A stretch of 64,000 nucleotides of DNA from Rhynchospora pubera (GCA_028095005.1 CM051463.1:62782251-62846250), one strand, 5' to 3'. Numbered from the stretch's first letter, positions 21,319 to 31,534 are shown. Notes: a model not told the origin generated them from the sequence alone. Made by a program: numbers and translations.

Positions 21319-24132
21319 TTACTCAACCAACCCGGATTGCCTCCTACAAAATATTACCTTGTCGGGAGGCACCACCTTCGTGAACATGTCGGCAACATTC
21401 TCCTTCGTGTGAACCTTTCTCACGACTAGTTGCCTATGGTCTAGAACATCACGAATGAAGTGGTATCGCACATCAATGTGCTTAGTTCTTGAGTGATATG
21501 CCGCATTCTTTGAAAGATGTATGGCACCTTGATTATCACAATGCACCACATACTCCATTTGCTTCAACCCAAGTTGTGCAAGCAACCTTTTCAACCAAAG
21601 CATTTCCTTCACCGCCTCGGTCAATGCGACATACTCCGATTCCGTGGAAGATAAAGCAACAATGTCTTGTAGTCGAGACATCCAACTAACGGCTCCACCA
21701 CCGATAGTAAAGACAAAACCTGTCGTGGACTTTCTTGTCTCACTACAACCCGCATGATCGGCATCAACATACCCTTCAATTGCTAATTTAGAATCTCCTC
21801 CAAAACATAACCGCAAGCCACGAGTGTCTTTCAAGTACCGAAGTATCCACTTTACCGCTTGCCAATGCTCCCATCCCGGGTTAGACATATATCGAGAGAC
21901 AACTCCCACTGCATGTGCAATGTCCGGCCGTGTGCACACCATAGCATACATCAAGCTACCAACGGCCGATAAGTATGGAACCTTTTCCATCTTCAATCTC
22001 TCTTGAGCATTCTTTGGAGAATTCTTCTTAGACAATTTAAAATGACCGGCCAAAGGTGTAGTCACCGGTTTGCAATTCACCATGTCAAACCTCTCAAGGA
22101 CTTTATCAACATATTCCGTTTGACTTAACCAAAGCTTGCCTCTCCCCCGATCCCTATGAATCCGCATGCCCAATATTTTTCTTGCTTCGCCAAGATCCTT
22201 GGTTGCAAACCTCTTAGACATATCAAGCTTAAGAGACTTAATCTCATCATGATCATTACTAGCAATCAACATGTCATCAACATAAAGTAACAACAAGGTG
22301 AAAGTGCCACCCACCTTTCCTTTCATGTAGACACAATGATCATAACCGCTTCTTTCAAAACCTTCTTCTTGCATAAAAGTATCAAACTTCTTGTACCATT
22401 GCCGAGAGGCTTGCTTCAAACCATACAACCCCTTCTTCAATCTACACACAAGATTAGGGTTTGATTCATCAACAAAACCTTCCGGTTGTGACATATAGAT
22501 CTCCTCATCCAAGTCACCATGCAAGAAAGCCGTCTTGATATCAAGTTGCACAAGCTCCAAGTCTAAGTTAGCCACCAATGACAAAACAACCCTTATGGAA
22601 CTATGCTTCACAACGGGAGAGAATATCTCATTAAAATCAACACCATGTTTTTGTCCATAGCCCTTGACTACTAACCTTGCCTTATGCCGTTTAGAACCAT
22701 CGGCTTCATTTTTCAACACAAATACCCACCTATTTTTCAATGCCTTCTTTCCCTTAGGAAGTTTAACCAACTCCCAAGTCTCATTGAGATGCAACGAGTT
22801 CATTTCATCCTCCATTGCTCCAAGCCACATAGCCTTCTCCGAACAATTTATAGCCTCATGAAATGACTCGGGTTCACCCGCATCCGTGAACAATGCATAA
22901 TACAAGGAAGGTGAATACCTTTGTGTAGCTCTTGAAATCCGAGTTGACCTCCTCAACTCTTGTATCGGGGTATTAGTGTGCTCTTCTTCAACAATGCCTT
23001 CATTCTCATGCGCTTCCACCGGCTCACTCTCATCCTCATTATCATGACCACTTGTTTGAGGATCCGCTAGCATTTTGGGTGCAATACTAGCATCAACATG
23101 CTCCTCCACATGTTTTTCTTCACTTTGCTCTTTCTCATGATTTTCAATGAACATCACATCTTCACGAAATATGACATCTCGGCTTCTAATTGTCTTTTTC
23201 TCAATAGGATCCCACACCCTATAACCCAAATCATCACCGCCATAGCCAACAAATGCACACCTCCGTGACTTGACATCGAGCTTATTCCTCTTGACATTAG
23301 GAATCTTTACATAAGCCTCACATCCAAAAGTTCGTAAATGGCCATAAGAGATCTTCTTTCCACTCCATACGACTTCCGGTATGCCACCGTCCAATGCCAC
23401 ACTAGGTGATCGGTTTATGAGGTAAACCGCCGTGTTAGCCGCTTCGGCCCAAAATGATTTTGGAAGACCCGAGTGAGACAACATACTTCTAATCCTCTCC
23501 ACAATGGTCCGGTTCATCCTCTCAATGACCCCATTTTCTTGTGGAGTGTATGGAACCGTCTTCACTCTCCGAATGCCATTTCTCGCACAAAAATTGTCAA
23601 AATCATTAGAGCAAAATTCACCACCATTATCGGTTTGTAAACACTTAATGGATTTTTCACTCTCTTTTTCAACACGAGATTTAAAGTTCTTGAAGGTTTC
23701 AAGAACTTGATCTTTTGAGGACAAGGGATAAATCCAACACTTCCTAGAAAAGTCATCTAAGAAAGTAACAAAATAACTAGCACCACCAAGGGATTTGACA
23801 TTAAATGGACCACACACATCGGAATAAACCAATTCCAATGGTTTCACCTTTCTATGGGACTCATTACTCTTAAAATTCACTCTCTTTTGTTTTCCCATTA
23901 CACAATGAACACAAAATTCAAGAGATGAACAATCAAAAGAAGGAATGTAATTTTCATTTTGCAACACTTTCATACCTCTTTCACTTAGATGACAAAGGCG
24001 GTTGTGCCACATGTGCATATCACCATGCTCACTTGCCATAGCAACAACACCCTTTCGAGGCGCTCCACGAAAAGTGTACAAACTCCCATCTTTGTGTCCC
24101 TTCATCAATGTCATGCAACCCTTTGACACTTT
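21319..24132 (-). CDS. pol: copia pol: integrase, reverse transcriptase, RNase H
   Basis: A 936-codon frame in the same phase as gag, directly after the TGA at 24133-24135. Residues are counted from the first GTG, at 24129. Integrase zinc-binding region: WHNRLCH (41-47) and CVHC (73-76). Integrase catalytic triad: D104 (YSDVCGPF), D167 (TDNGGEF) and E203 (ENGVIER), with 35 residues between the last two. Reverse transcriptase: VQLDIKTAF (D530), LYGLKQASRQW and YVDD at 616-619. RNase H: DADHAG, SSTESEYVAL and a late DNQGAIHLS. The C-terminal TKHIDVRYHFIRD block is intact. These enzymes copy the RNA and integrate the DNA. No internal stop or frameshift is seen, so this half looks functional. No ATG is near its start, so it would need readthrough or reinitiation. 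Confidence 0.95.
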   Translation of the reverse strand, partial: KVSKGCMTLMKGHKDGSLYTFRGAPRKGVVAMASEHGDMHMWHNRLCHLSERGMKVLQNENYIPSFDCSSLEFCVHCVMGKQKRVNFKSNESHRKVKPLELVYSDVCGPFNVKSLGGASYFVTFLDDFSRKCWIYPLSSKDQVLETFKNFKSRVEKESEKSIKCLQTDNGGEFCSNDFDNFCARNGIRRVKTVPYTPQENGVIERMNRTIVERIRSMLSHSGLPKSFWAEAANTAVYLINRSPSVALDGGIPEVVWSGKKISYGHLRTFGCEAYVKIPNVKRNKLDVKSRRCAFVGYGGDDLGYRVWDPIEKKTIRSRDVIFREDVMFIENHEKEQSEEKHVEEHVDASIAPKMLADPQTSGHDNEDESEPVEAHENEGIVEEEHTNTPIQELRRSTRISRATQRYSPSLYYALFTDAGEPESFHEAINCSEKAMWLGAMEDEMNSLHLNETWELVKLPKGKKALKNRWVFVLKNEADGSKRHKARLVVKGYGQKHGVDFNEIFSPVVKHSSIRVVLSLVANLDLELVQLDIKTAFLHGDLDEEIYMSQPEGFVDESNPNLVCRLKKGLYGLKQASRQWYKKFDTFMQEEGFERSGYDHCVYMKGKVGGTFTLLLLYVDDMLIASNDHDEIKSLKLDMSKRFATKDLGEARKILGMRIHRDRGRGKLWLSQTEYVDKVLERFDMVNCKPVTTPLAGHFKLSKKNSPKNAQERLKMEKVPYLSAVGSLMYAMVCTRPDIAHAVGVVSRYMSNPGWEHWQAVKWILRYLKDTRGLRLCFGGDSKLAIEGYVDADHAGCSETRKSTTGFVFTIGGGAVSWMSRLQDIVALSSTESEYVALTEAVKEMLWLKRLLAQLGLKQMEYVVHCDNQGAIHLSKNAAYHSRTKHIDVRYHFIRDVLDHRQLVVRKVHTKENVADMFTKVVPPDKVIFCRRQSGLVE

Positions 24133-25263
24133 TCATGATCCCTCACCAAAAGATATAACAAATCCGCTATCATCAAGTTGACCCACCGAGATAAGATTCT
24201 TGGTTATCTTGGGAACATACCTCACATTGCTCAGCTTACATCGCCTTCCATTGGCTTGCTCAAGCTCAACATCACCAACTCCAAGAATCTTGCATGGCCG
24301 ACTATCACCAAGATAGACATTCCCACCATCTACATCCTTGTAGTTGACAAAATAAGAACGATCCGAGCATATGTGGAATGATGCACCCGAATCCAATACC
24401 CAAACATCCATGTTTTCCTTCTCGGAACTTGTCACACTTAGAGTCACCGCATCTCCAATCTCATCGGAAACTATACTCACTTCACCATCTTGCTTCTTCT
24501 CTTTTTGCTTGCCTTTCAAGAGAGGACAATCTCTCTTCAAGTGCCCTTCATTCTTGCAATGCCAACAAGAAAATTTACGGCCTTTAGACTTTGATCTTCC
24601 TTTGCCTTGAGAACCACCCTTCTTACCCGAGGAATTGCCCCTAGTTACCGGCCGTCCCCTATCAACCGTCAATGCCTCACTAGGCCCGGTTTCCAATTGG
24701 GTTGTAGCCTTTCTAGTTTCCTCATTCATCAATGAAGCAACAACATCACTCAATTTGAATTGGTTGCCCATTGTGTTTGCAACGGTAGTCACAAGAGTAT
24801 CCCAACTTGTAGGCAAAGAGCTCAAAAGTAACAAGCATAAAACCTCCTCATCAAGGTTTACCTTCAAGGACTTCAATTGAGCCGCAATTGAGTTGAACTC
24901 ACTTACATGCGTTCTCATTGAAATGCCATCCTTCATTTTCAAGAGAAATAACCGCTTCATAGCATGCATCTTGTTTACACCCGAAGGTTGCTCATATGAT
25001 CGCTCCAATGTGGTCCAAAGCTCATGAGCGGTCTTACATTGGTAGACATCAAACAAGATAGATGGTGAAATACACGGCCTTATAGCCGCTAAACACTTCC
25101 GATCAAGCAACTCCCATTCATGATCCTCCATATGAATAGGTTGTGCACCCGGTCCCATCAATGGTAAATCCAAATCCCTTACCACCAAGTAATCTTGCAT
25201 TAACATTTTCCAAATTGGCCAATTGCTATCATTCAACTTCTCAAATTCCATAGCTTTTTCCAT
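24133..25263 (-). CDS. gag: copia gag and protease
   Basis: The ATG at 25263 begins 376 codons. The Gag capsid region spans about residues 5-185 (NWPIWKMLMQDYL; ELWTTLERSY; LLSSLPTSW). A basic linker leads to a CCHC zinc knuckle, CWHCKNEGHLKRDC, at 233-246, which binds RNA. The aspartic protease active site is DSGA at 291-294 in VWVLDSGASFHIC. The frame stops at TGA right before KVSKG. Ty1/copia elements usually continue as one polyprotein here, and many relatives carry Trp (TGG) just before KV(T/S)KG, so the TGA is one G-to-A change away from the expected codon. Confidence 0.93.
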   Translation of the reverse strand: MEKAMEFEKLNDSNWPIWKMLMQDYLVVRDLDLPLMGPGAQPIHMEDHEWELLDRKCLAAIRPCISPSILFDVYQCKTAHELWTTLERSYEQPSGVNKMHAMKRLFLLKMKDGISMRTHVSEFNSIAAQLKSLKVNLDEEVLCLLLLSSLPTSWDTLVTTVANTMGNQFKLSDVVASLMNEETRKATTQLETGPSEALTVDRGRPVTRGNSSGKKGGSQGKGRSKSKGRKFSCWHCKNEGHLKRDCPLLKGKQKEKKQDGEVSIVSDEIGDAVTLSVTSSEKENMDVWVLDSGASFHICSDRSYFVNYKDVDGGNVYLGDSRPCKILGVGDVELEQANGRRCKLSNVRYVPKITKNLISVGQLDDSGFVISFGEGS

Positions 25264-25363
25264 TCTATCACCACTACACGTGTAACCACCGAAATACTCA
25301 AGAACTTAGACCTACACCAATCCAAGCCTCAAACTCCTATTCTCGACACCAACGAGCCAACAC

Positions 25364-25375
25364 GCTCTGATACCA
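25364..25375 (-). promoter_or_regulatory. Primer-binding site, initiator tRNA-Met
   Basis: The coding-strand sequence TGGTATCAGAGC lies 2 bp inside the 5' LTR. It complements the 3' end of plant initiator tRNA-Met, the standard copia primer. Confidence 0.95.
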
Positions 25376-25377
25376 GT

Positions 25378-25909
25378 TGTTGGGACACGCTCACAGGTGC
25401 CTAGGCACAGCGGAAGCCAAGTAAACAAGGAGATAGTAATTTCGACAAACACGTGATGGGCATAAAACAATACCCTATAGAATAAAGCTATGATGGTACC
25501 ACTTGAGAACCAAAAGACAATAGCACAATCAAGCACAAGAAAATAAAGTAGAGACACAAGATTTTACGTGGAAACCCGAAAGGGAAAAACCACGGGAGCG
25601 ATCGGTGCAAATCCACTAAATCAAGAGTTTTCTTACAAATACATGGAGATCATCAAGCTATCAACCTTCATCTCTCTCTCACTCACACTCTCTCACAATT
25701 TAGAAGTGGAATTAACAAGAGATTCAAGAGAAATAGCAAAACCCTAGATAGCTTTGGAGAAGAACCAGGAAACAGCTCAGGAGATGCGTACATTCACGAG
25801 AGAATAACTCGATACTCCTCTCTCTGTCTCCGTAACCCCCCTCTTCAATTCATTTCTTTTCCGTATGGGCCTCTTTGGGCCGAGCCCAATTTGGCTTCAT
25901 AACATAACA
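25378..25909 (-). repeat. copia 5' LTR
   Basis: 532 bp, apparently identical to the LTR at 20711-21242. Its outer end is followed by the ATTTT duplication. Promoter elements of the retrotransposon should lie here. Confidence 0.95.
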
Positions 25910-25914
25910 ATTTT

Positions 25915-26080
25915 TATCCGAACTATCAGAGTGGCTCACTAGATTTTCAATTGATTTGCCATGTGTGTTGTCGAATGCACGGTAACTACTTGCAAGTTGC
26001 AACATTCATGCCACAAATTTCATTCATTATTTCATACCACCTGAAAAGCTTTTTCCTTACGCATGTATTTGAAAATAAAA
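25915..26080 (-). pseudogene. Myb/SANT-like protein, upstream part
   Basis: Minus-strand reading gives RKKLFRWYEIMNEICG then MNVATCK and a stop; a shifted frame continues SYRAFDNTHGKSIENLVS and on to DSSDKNDIAIQEIND across the retrotransposon site. The first part matches the end of the Myb/SANT-like domain, where F/L-rich residues are followed by (F/Y)-E-(I/L)-x-x-I-(F/C)-G and AT(G/C)K. The continuation joins 20705 when the 5199 bp element and one ATTTT copy are removed. Frameshift and stop show the gene was already damaged. Confidence 0.55.
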
Positions 26081-26314
26081 AAATAGAAAAGGGCATTATT
26101 TTGGAAGGCCTTGATATCAAAATATGAGTAAATTTGGTTTGTTTAGATTTTTAGGATTTTATGAAAATTTTATTTGATTTTTTCTAAACTTTCTTCTATT
26201 TTTAAGTTTCAGTGGGTTTTGAACTTTCTGATTGGTCCACAGGCTTGATGAGGCCGCAGGGATATTATTCTGACTAAAATGCGACTGGGCCCATCTATGT
26301 AATTTATTGGGTTT
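26081..26314. other. Short AT-rich spacer
   Basis: No recognisable feature. It may hold the lost 5' part of the Myb/SANT-like pseudogene. Confidence 0.4.
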
Positions 26315-27876
26315 ACTCCTTTGCCGAAATTTTAAAAAATAATACTAAATTAATATAATATATTAAAAATAATATCAATATAATAATATTTTTTAAATAG
26401 TATCACGAGATCGGAATCCTAGATTCCGAACGCAAGATCGGATTCCTGGATTCCGATCTTAGCTTTTTAATTTTTTTATATATTATTTATTTATTTATTT
26501 AATTTATTAATTAGTTAAATAATTAGAAAAATAGATAATATATTGTAAAAATATTGAAAAAATATGAAAAAAATCAGGAATAATTAAACTAAATTTTATA
26601 TGTAATTTAGTATTTTTTGGAAATTTTTTTTCCTTTTATTAGTTTATTAATTAGTTAGTTAATTAATTAGAAAAATAGATAATATATTCTAAAAATATTG
26701 AAAAAATATGAAAAAATCAGGAATAATTAAAAAAATTATATGTAATTTAGTATTTTTTTGGAAAATTAAATTTATTTTCCTTTTAATTAATTTATTTAAT
26801 TAAATATAAATTTAATTAATTTATTTAATTAAAAAATGAATAATTAAGTATAAATTTTTAATTAATTTAAACAACCATTTGATATGCGTCCCGGATGTCG
26901 TCCTATGTATATATTATTTCTATATTATATATTAGACAGTCATATCGAGTCTCATGATCAAAGAAGCACTTTCTGGATTGCGTTAGAAAGGAATCACACG
27001 AGATTGATGTTTTACTGAGACGGAGAAGAAAGACTAAATTCACTTGATTTACTGCATTTCTCTTTTTAATGATTAATTTATGATTTTAAAAACATTTTTA
27101 GTAGTTTAGAGTGGTTTTTAGGTTTGCAAACTTTCAAAGTAGATTTTGGAGGTCCAGAGAGCGTTTTTTGGCCTCGAAAATGGTCGTTACGGGGTCTCAC
27201 CCCGATAACATGTGTAGATCTCGTCGCCAGCTTTCCGGATTGTGCTCGATCGCCCCAAACGGACCTTCCTATCGAAAGTTATGCCTGTTTAAAGTTTTAA
27301 TGTTCAAATAATGCTTTTGTATCCCTGCAAATGCAGAAAGGATTAATAAAACTTTGAACATTCTGAAAGGATTATGCCTTTTTATCCCTGCAAATTCTGG
27401 AAATGTATAATCCTTTCTAAATGGTGCAATTCATTTAATTAAATAAGTTATAAAAATTTATATTTTAATTAAATAAATTAATTAAAATGAAAATAAATTT
27501 AATTTCCCCAAAAAATACTAAATTACATATAAAATTAATTTAATTATTCCTGATTTTTTTCCATATTTTTTCAATATTTTTACAATATATTATCTATTTT
27601 TCTAATTATTTAACTAATTAATAAATTAAATAAATAAATAAATAATATATAAAAAAATTAAAAAGCTAAGATCGGATTCCTGGATTCCGATCTTAGCTAA
27701 GGTCGGAATTCGGGATTCCGATCTTAGCTAAGATCAGAATCCAGGAATTCGATCTTACGTTCGGAATCTGGAATTCCGATCTCGTGATACTATTTAAAAA
27801 AATATTATTATATTGATATTATTTTTAATATATTATATTAATTTAATACTATTTTTAAATTTTTCGGACTCCTTTG
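26315..27876. mobile_element. Long-armed foldback element (Mutator-type duplication)
   Basis: The element at 26324-27867 (1544 bp) is flanked by a perfect 9 bp duplication ACTCCTTTG (26315-26323 and 27868-27876). The arms, roughly 26324-26880 and 27425-27867, are inverted copies starting CCGAAA and containing the short palindromic unit gatcggattcctggattccg, present about twice on the left and three to four times on the right. A less AT-rich core (about 27110-27300) includes ggtcgttacggggtctcacc and has no supported coding frame. The 9 bp duplication points to the Mutator superfamily. Confidence 0.85.
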
Positions 27877-28140
27877 ACTCTGAACTTGATCCGTTTTGGG
27901 GCCACAATATTCTTCTAATTTCTTTTGTTATCGGGCTCGCAGTATAACGGGTATAAATCCGTTATCATTTCCGGCTGTCACGACTGGCAAGGCTAGACTC
28001 TAAGGTATCGTGACTCGTGAGACCGAGCAGAATGCAGCCGTGGGTTTAGTTCGTTGTGCGTCGGCCTCAGGTGATGGGACCACCACCTACTGGTACGATA
28101 CGGAAGGAATTTGGTACTAAGCCCATGTCAGATGAAGAAA
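27877..28140. other. Unassigned spacer
   Basis: A short GC-richer stretch (27955-28110), possibly an old transposon scrap. No open frame or repeat partner was found. Confidence 0.4.
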
Positions 28141-28152
28141 GGAATTCTTTCA

Positions 28153-28340
28153 GGCTCCGTTTGGATGCGTTGAGAATAAGGTAGGAAGAAGGAAGAAGAG
28201 AAAAAATTTATTGGGAAGGGGTAGATTTATTGGGAAGTGTGTAACTTTTGTGAAGAGTTTGGATGGTTAGAAATAAACTTATTGGTAAAAAGTGGTTATT
28301 CCTTATTCCTTATTCCGGAAGAAGCCATCCAAACGGAGCC
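28153..28340 (-). mobile_element. 188 bp MITE (copy 2)
   Basis: Reverse-orientation copy of the element at 9123-9310, same length and termini. Flanks are tca and tta, a 3 bp duplication with one change. It interrupts the left terminus of the MULE starting at 28151. Confidence 0.9.
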
Positions 28341-28409
28341 TTAGAAATTATTTTATATAAGAATTAGTATACAAAAAATTTTAATACAAAGAATTAATTA
28401 TTTTTTTAA

Positions 28410-28630
28410 TAAGAAGAAAGTTCGTACGCGTTTCATAAAAGCGAACATTAATTCCTCTTCGTACTCGTTTATAAAACGCGCTCAAAGCCTTCGAACGCGT
28501 TTTTTAAACGGGTACGAAGGAGAGATACTGTGCACTTTCCCTCACTCCTTTTGAGGCTGGTCAGAGCTTCCTACCCGTTTATAAAACACGTTCGAAGCCC
28601 TCCTACGCGTTTTATAAACAGGTACGAAGG
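28410..28630. repeat. Subterminal inverted array of the PMD MULE (left)
   Basis: Alternating copies of ttcgtacccgtttataaaac and its inverse (gttttataaacgggtacgaa), separated by aaagccttcg-like joints. The same block recurs inverted at 30810-31030. It is hairpin-forming and non-coding. Confidence 0.8.
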
Positions 28631-29017
28631 GAAATTGAACCGAGTTATTACCGTTTATTATTTAATTTTTAGAAAAAAAGTACAAGCATGCTCTGATAAA
28701 GACTCCAAAAGGTATGATAAGATTTAATTTTACAATGTCATCATTGAACTAGTGAAATTATTTATAAAACCAGCCATTGTTGAATTAGAATGCACAAACA
28801 CCCACTACCTCCTTGTTGAATATAATTAAGACAAAAATTAATGTGACAATTAATATTCGAATATCTTTTTTAAATAATGCAATTAATGCAAAAATTTGTA
28901 TGAAACTTTATGTGAAAATTTTACAATTTTAATATTAAACTAAATTGTAAATAACTGTGAAAATTAATACGAAAATTATTGTCAAAAAAAAATTAATATC
29001 AAGTTTAAATAAATTAC

Positions 29018-29641
29018 CTGTAAAGTAACAGTCATCTCTCCATCGGGAAAATGAAAAGTATGGGTCTCCGGACGCCAAAATTCGACCATTGCCTTCAGTA
29101 ATGGCATGTCCACGTTGACATGCTTCACCTTCGTAATGTGACTCAGGCCCAGTTTGATCAGTCTTCCCTCAATCCGATCGTCCACCTCAATCGTTCGCTT
29201 GTGCGACCTCATCTCCAAATTTGTTTCACGCTGCATTAACACAAAACATAAAACGTTTTATTAAATTTTTCAATTAAATGAATTGTTTTGAATTAATTTT
29301 TAAATAAATTTTATAAGAAGCATTAACACTAAAATATTATCAGTCTATTAAGAAATCTAAATTATTAAAATAAAAATCTAAATTAACATACAACAGTCTA
29401 TTACCTTCTCAAAAGACAAACCAACGATGTGGTCGTTATCCGTAACAAACAAAATTTGTTGGTTTTCTACAATGCCTACGTCTTTTTTGGGACGAGCTGC
29501 TTGCACTGGTGGATTGACATTAAACGCGTTCGGACGGGCTGCGCAATGCCTACGTCTTTTTTGGCGAGGCGGGGTGGGAGGTGCTTCGGTGGGAGGTGGT
29601 GAAGCACCAGAAAGACCAGCCTCATCTTCTGCTGAACTCAT
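29018..29641 (-). pseudogene. Plant mobile domain (PMD) gene fragment, two exons
   Basis: Exon 1 (29641-29405, 79 codons) starts at an ATG, MSSAEDEAGLSG, has a proline-rich then basic segment (PPRQKRRRHCA) and ends SFEK at a GT donor. A 174 bp GT-AG intron follows. Exon 2 (29230-29018, 71 codons) reads RETNLEMRSHKR, then LLKAMVEFWRPETHTFHFP and DGEMTVTLQ, ending at another GT donor. The signature WRPETHTFHFPxGExTxTLQ is the start of the plant mobile domain (aminotransferase-like PMD), found in MAIL1-type nuclear proteins and widely spread by plant transposons. The remaining PMD exons are missing. I infer capture by the MULE rather than a host gene in place. Confidence 0.8.
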
Positions 29642-29649
29642 CTGATTAA

Positions 29650-30530
29650 AATAATATAAGAACATTTTAAACAACAATAAATTGCATAAATTTTATTAAC
29701 TAATTAAACAACATTGACTAATTTCAATCGTGCATATTTCAATCCACCAATTAAACAACATTTTAAAACAACAATAAATTTAATATTTTTTTCACTAATA
29801 AAAACGAACAAAACAAAAATTATTTTTCTATGTAATTGACATTTTTACAATAATTACTGATCAATAATAGAATAATTTTATCATAATATTTTAAAATTTC
29901 TCATACACCTTAATTTGCACCAATAAATTTATACATAATTTTCAATATACAATTCCATTTATTTGAAATTATGTTAATTTGCACCATAATTTTTCAATTT
30001 AAAATTCCATTTATTTCAACAATTTACTAAATTGTCCAATAAATTTATACATAATTTTCACAATAATTACAAACTAAAATTTACATCGATATCCATAAGT
30101 AATTTAATATACGTCATTTTGAGAATAAATCCAACATAAAATTTACATCCATCTCGTCAAAAGACAAACTAAAATTTATTTCAATAAGTAATTTTCACTA
30201 TTTATTTCAATTTACATCCATATCCATATCCATATCCATATCCATATACACAATTTTAATCATTTCAATTTTAACTATCATCACTATTTCAATTTACATC
30301 CATATGCACAATTTGCACATATCACTATTTCAATTTACATCCTTTTCCACTAATTATCATCAATCATCCATTTCCACTAATTATCATCAATCATCCATTT
30401 TCACAAATTATCATCACTATTTATCAACAATTATCAACAATTATCACTAAACCCTAAACCCCTATTATCAACAAGTATCACTATTTCAATTCATTACTTC
30501 ATTTCCAATAATTACCATAAATCGTAAAAA
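29650..30530. other. AT-rich interior of the PMD MULE
   Basis: No coding frame. It includes a short (atatcc)n run at about 30214-30246 and scattered repeats of tttacatccat and attatcatcaatcatcc. It may be the first intron or upstream region of the captured gene. Confidence 0.5.
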
Positions 30531-30664
30531 TACAAAATAGTTTTGAAAAAAACCTCGTCATCGCAAGTTCGCCGCTGCCACAAGTCGTCCGCTTCCGCAA
30601 TGGGCTCCTCTTCTCTTTCTCTCGTTGTCTTCCTCTTCTTCTCGCCCTGGCCTGGGTTCCCTCT

Positions 30665-30760
30665 TGTCTTTCTCTCTTTCTCTCTCCTTCTCTCTTTCTT
30701 TCCTTCTCTCCTTCTCTCTTTCTTTCCTTCTCTCCTTCTCTCTTTCTCTCTTTCTCTTTT
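30665..30760. repeat. CT-rich 24 bp minisatellite
   Basis: About three units of ctttctttccttctctcctt. It sits in a CT-rich leader-like region upstream (minus strand) of the PMD gene. The minus-strand frame through it (REGKKERR repeats) is a product of the repeat. Confidence 0.75.
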
Positions 30761-30809
30761 GTCTGGCGATGAGTGTGCGAACGAAAAAAGGGCTATAACT
30801 CGATTTTGA

Positions 30810-31030
30810 AAGAGACGACCTTCATACCCGTTTATAAAACGCGTACGAAGGCTTTGAACACATTTCATAAACGGGTACAAAGGCCTGACTTGTCTCAAAA
30901 GGCGTAACTGAAGCGGTGAATTTATTCCCCTTCGTACCCGTTTATAAAACGCGTTCAAAGCCTTCGTATGCGTTCTATAAACGGGTACGAAGGAGAGATA
31001 CTGTATCCTTTTATAAAATGCGTACGAACT
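30810..31030. repeat. Subterminal inverted array of the PMD MULE (right)
   Basis: Inverted partner of 28410-28630, with four to five copies of the acccgtttataaaacgcg unit in alternating orientation. Confidence 0.8.
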
Positions 31031-31113
31031 TTTTTCTTATTAAAAAAAATAATTCTTTGTATTAAATTTTTTTGTGTGAAAATTCTTAAATAAAATAATT
31101 TCGGGAATTCTTT

Positions 31114-31529
31114 GGGTCAATTAATCATGAGGTTCGTTAATTTGGTGGAGCTGCCTCAGCCCTTAGGTTTGGATGTGACGATGGTGCAAAGAAGAAACAT
31201 CAGGAAGGCATTTGAGGGAGGTGAAGAGTATATATATGGCTCATTGCATTTATAAACTTCTACTATTACATTGCCGATAGATAGGAGGAACTTTTGGTCT
31301 TTGATAATCTACTTCGATATTTGCATTATTTAGTCCTTATCTTTCTATTGCATTAAAACACATGTCAACTCCAAATGTACATGGTTAAATTGGAGTAAGT
31401 GTACAGATTTCAGCGAATAAATAAATAAAGAGAATTTGATAGAGAAATTACAAATACCACATTTATAGTTTTATACATGCTGTATATTCTAAACATCTAC
31501 ACAATTTCAGTTTTACAAAATCAGATACA
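31114..31529. other. Unassigned spacer
   Basis: No supported gene. It is the flank into which the three-LTR element inserted; continuity resumes at 36115. Confidence 0.45.
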
Positions 31530-31534
31530 AAGGA

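Larger units (their letters stand above)
20706..25914 (-). mobile_element. Ty1/copia LTR retrotransposon, nearly intact, very young
   Basis: The element occupies 20711-25909 (5199 bp) on the minus strand, flanked by a perfect 5 bp duplication ATTTT (20706-20710 and 25910-25914). Two 532 bp LTRs look identical by eye, each starting TG and ending CA. The primer-binding site (25364-25375) matches initiator tRNA-Met, and a polypurine tract (21243-21252) borders the 3' LTR. The domain order Gag, zinc knuckle, protease, integrase, reverse transcriptase, RNase H is that of Ty1/copia. One in-frame TGA splits gag-pol. Identical LTRs imply insertion too recent for mutations to accumulate. Confidence 0.97.
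28141..31113. mobile_element. MULE carrying a plant-mobile-domain gene fragment
   Basis: A 10 bp duplication GGAATTCTTT occurs at 28141-28150 and 31104-31113. The element between them has matching inverted ends (left gaaattattttatataagaa at 28344; right, reversed, gaaattattttatttaagaa). Next come inverted subterminal arrays (28410-28630 and 30810-31030) built from tacccgtttataaaacgcg-type units. A 188 bp MITE sits 2-3 bp inside the left end, so it inserted after the MULE. The middle carries two exons of a plant-mobile-domain gene (minus strand) and no transposase. Confidence 0.85.

Noticed and set aside
21489..24880. Several plus-strand frames of 60-80 codons across the copia element
   Set aside because: Shadows of the minus-strand gag-pol frame.
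30512..30958. Minus-strand 148-codon frame rich in Arg/Glu/Lys
   Set aside because: It runs through the transposon's subterminal repeats and a CT minisatellite, so its composition is explained by repeats; at most a leader of the PMD gene.
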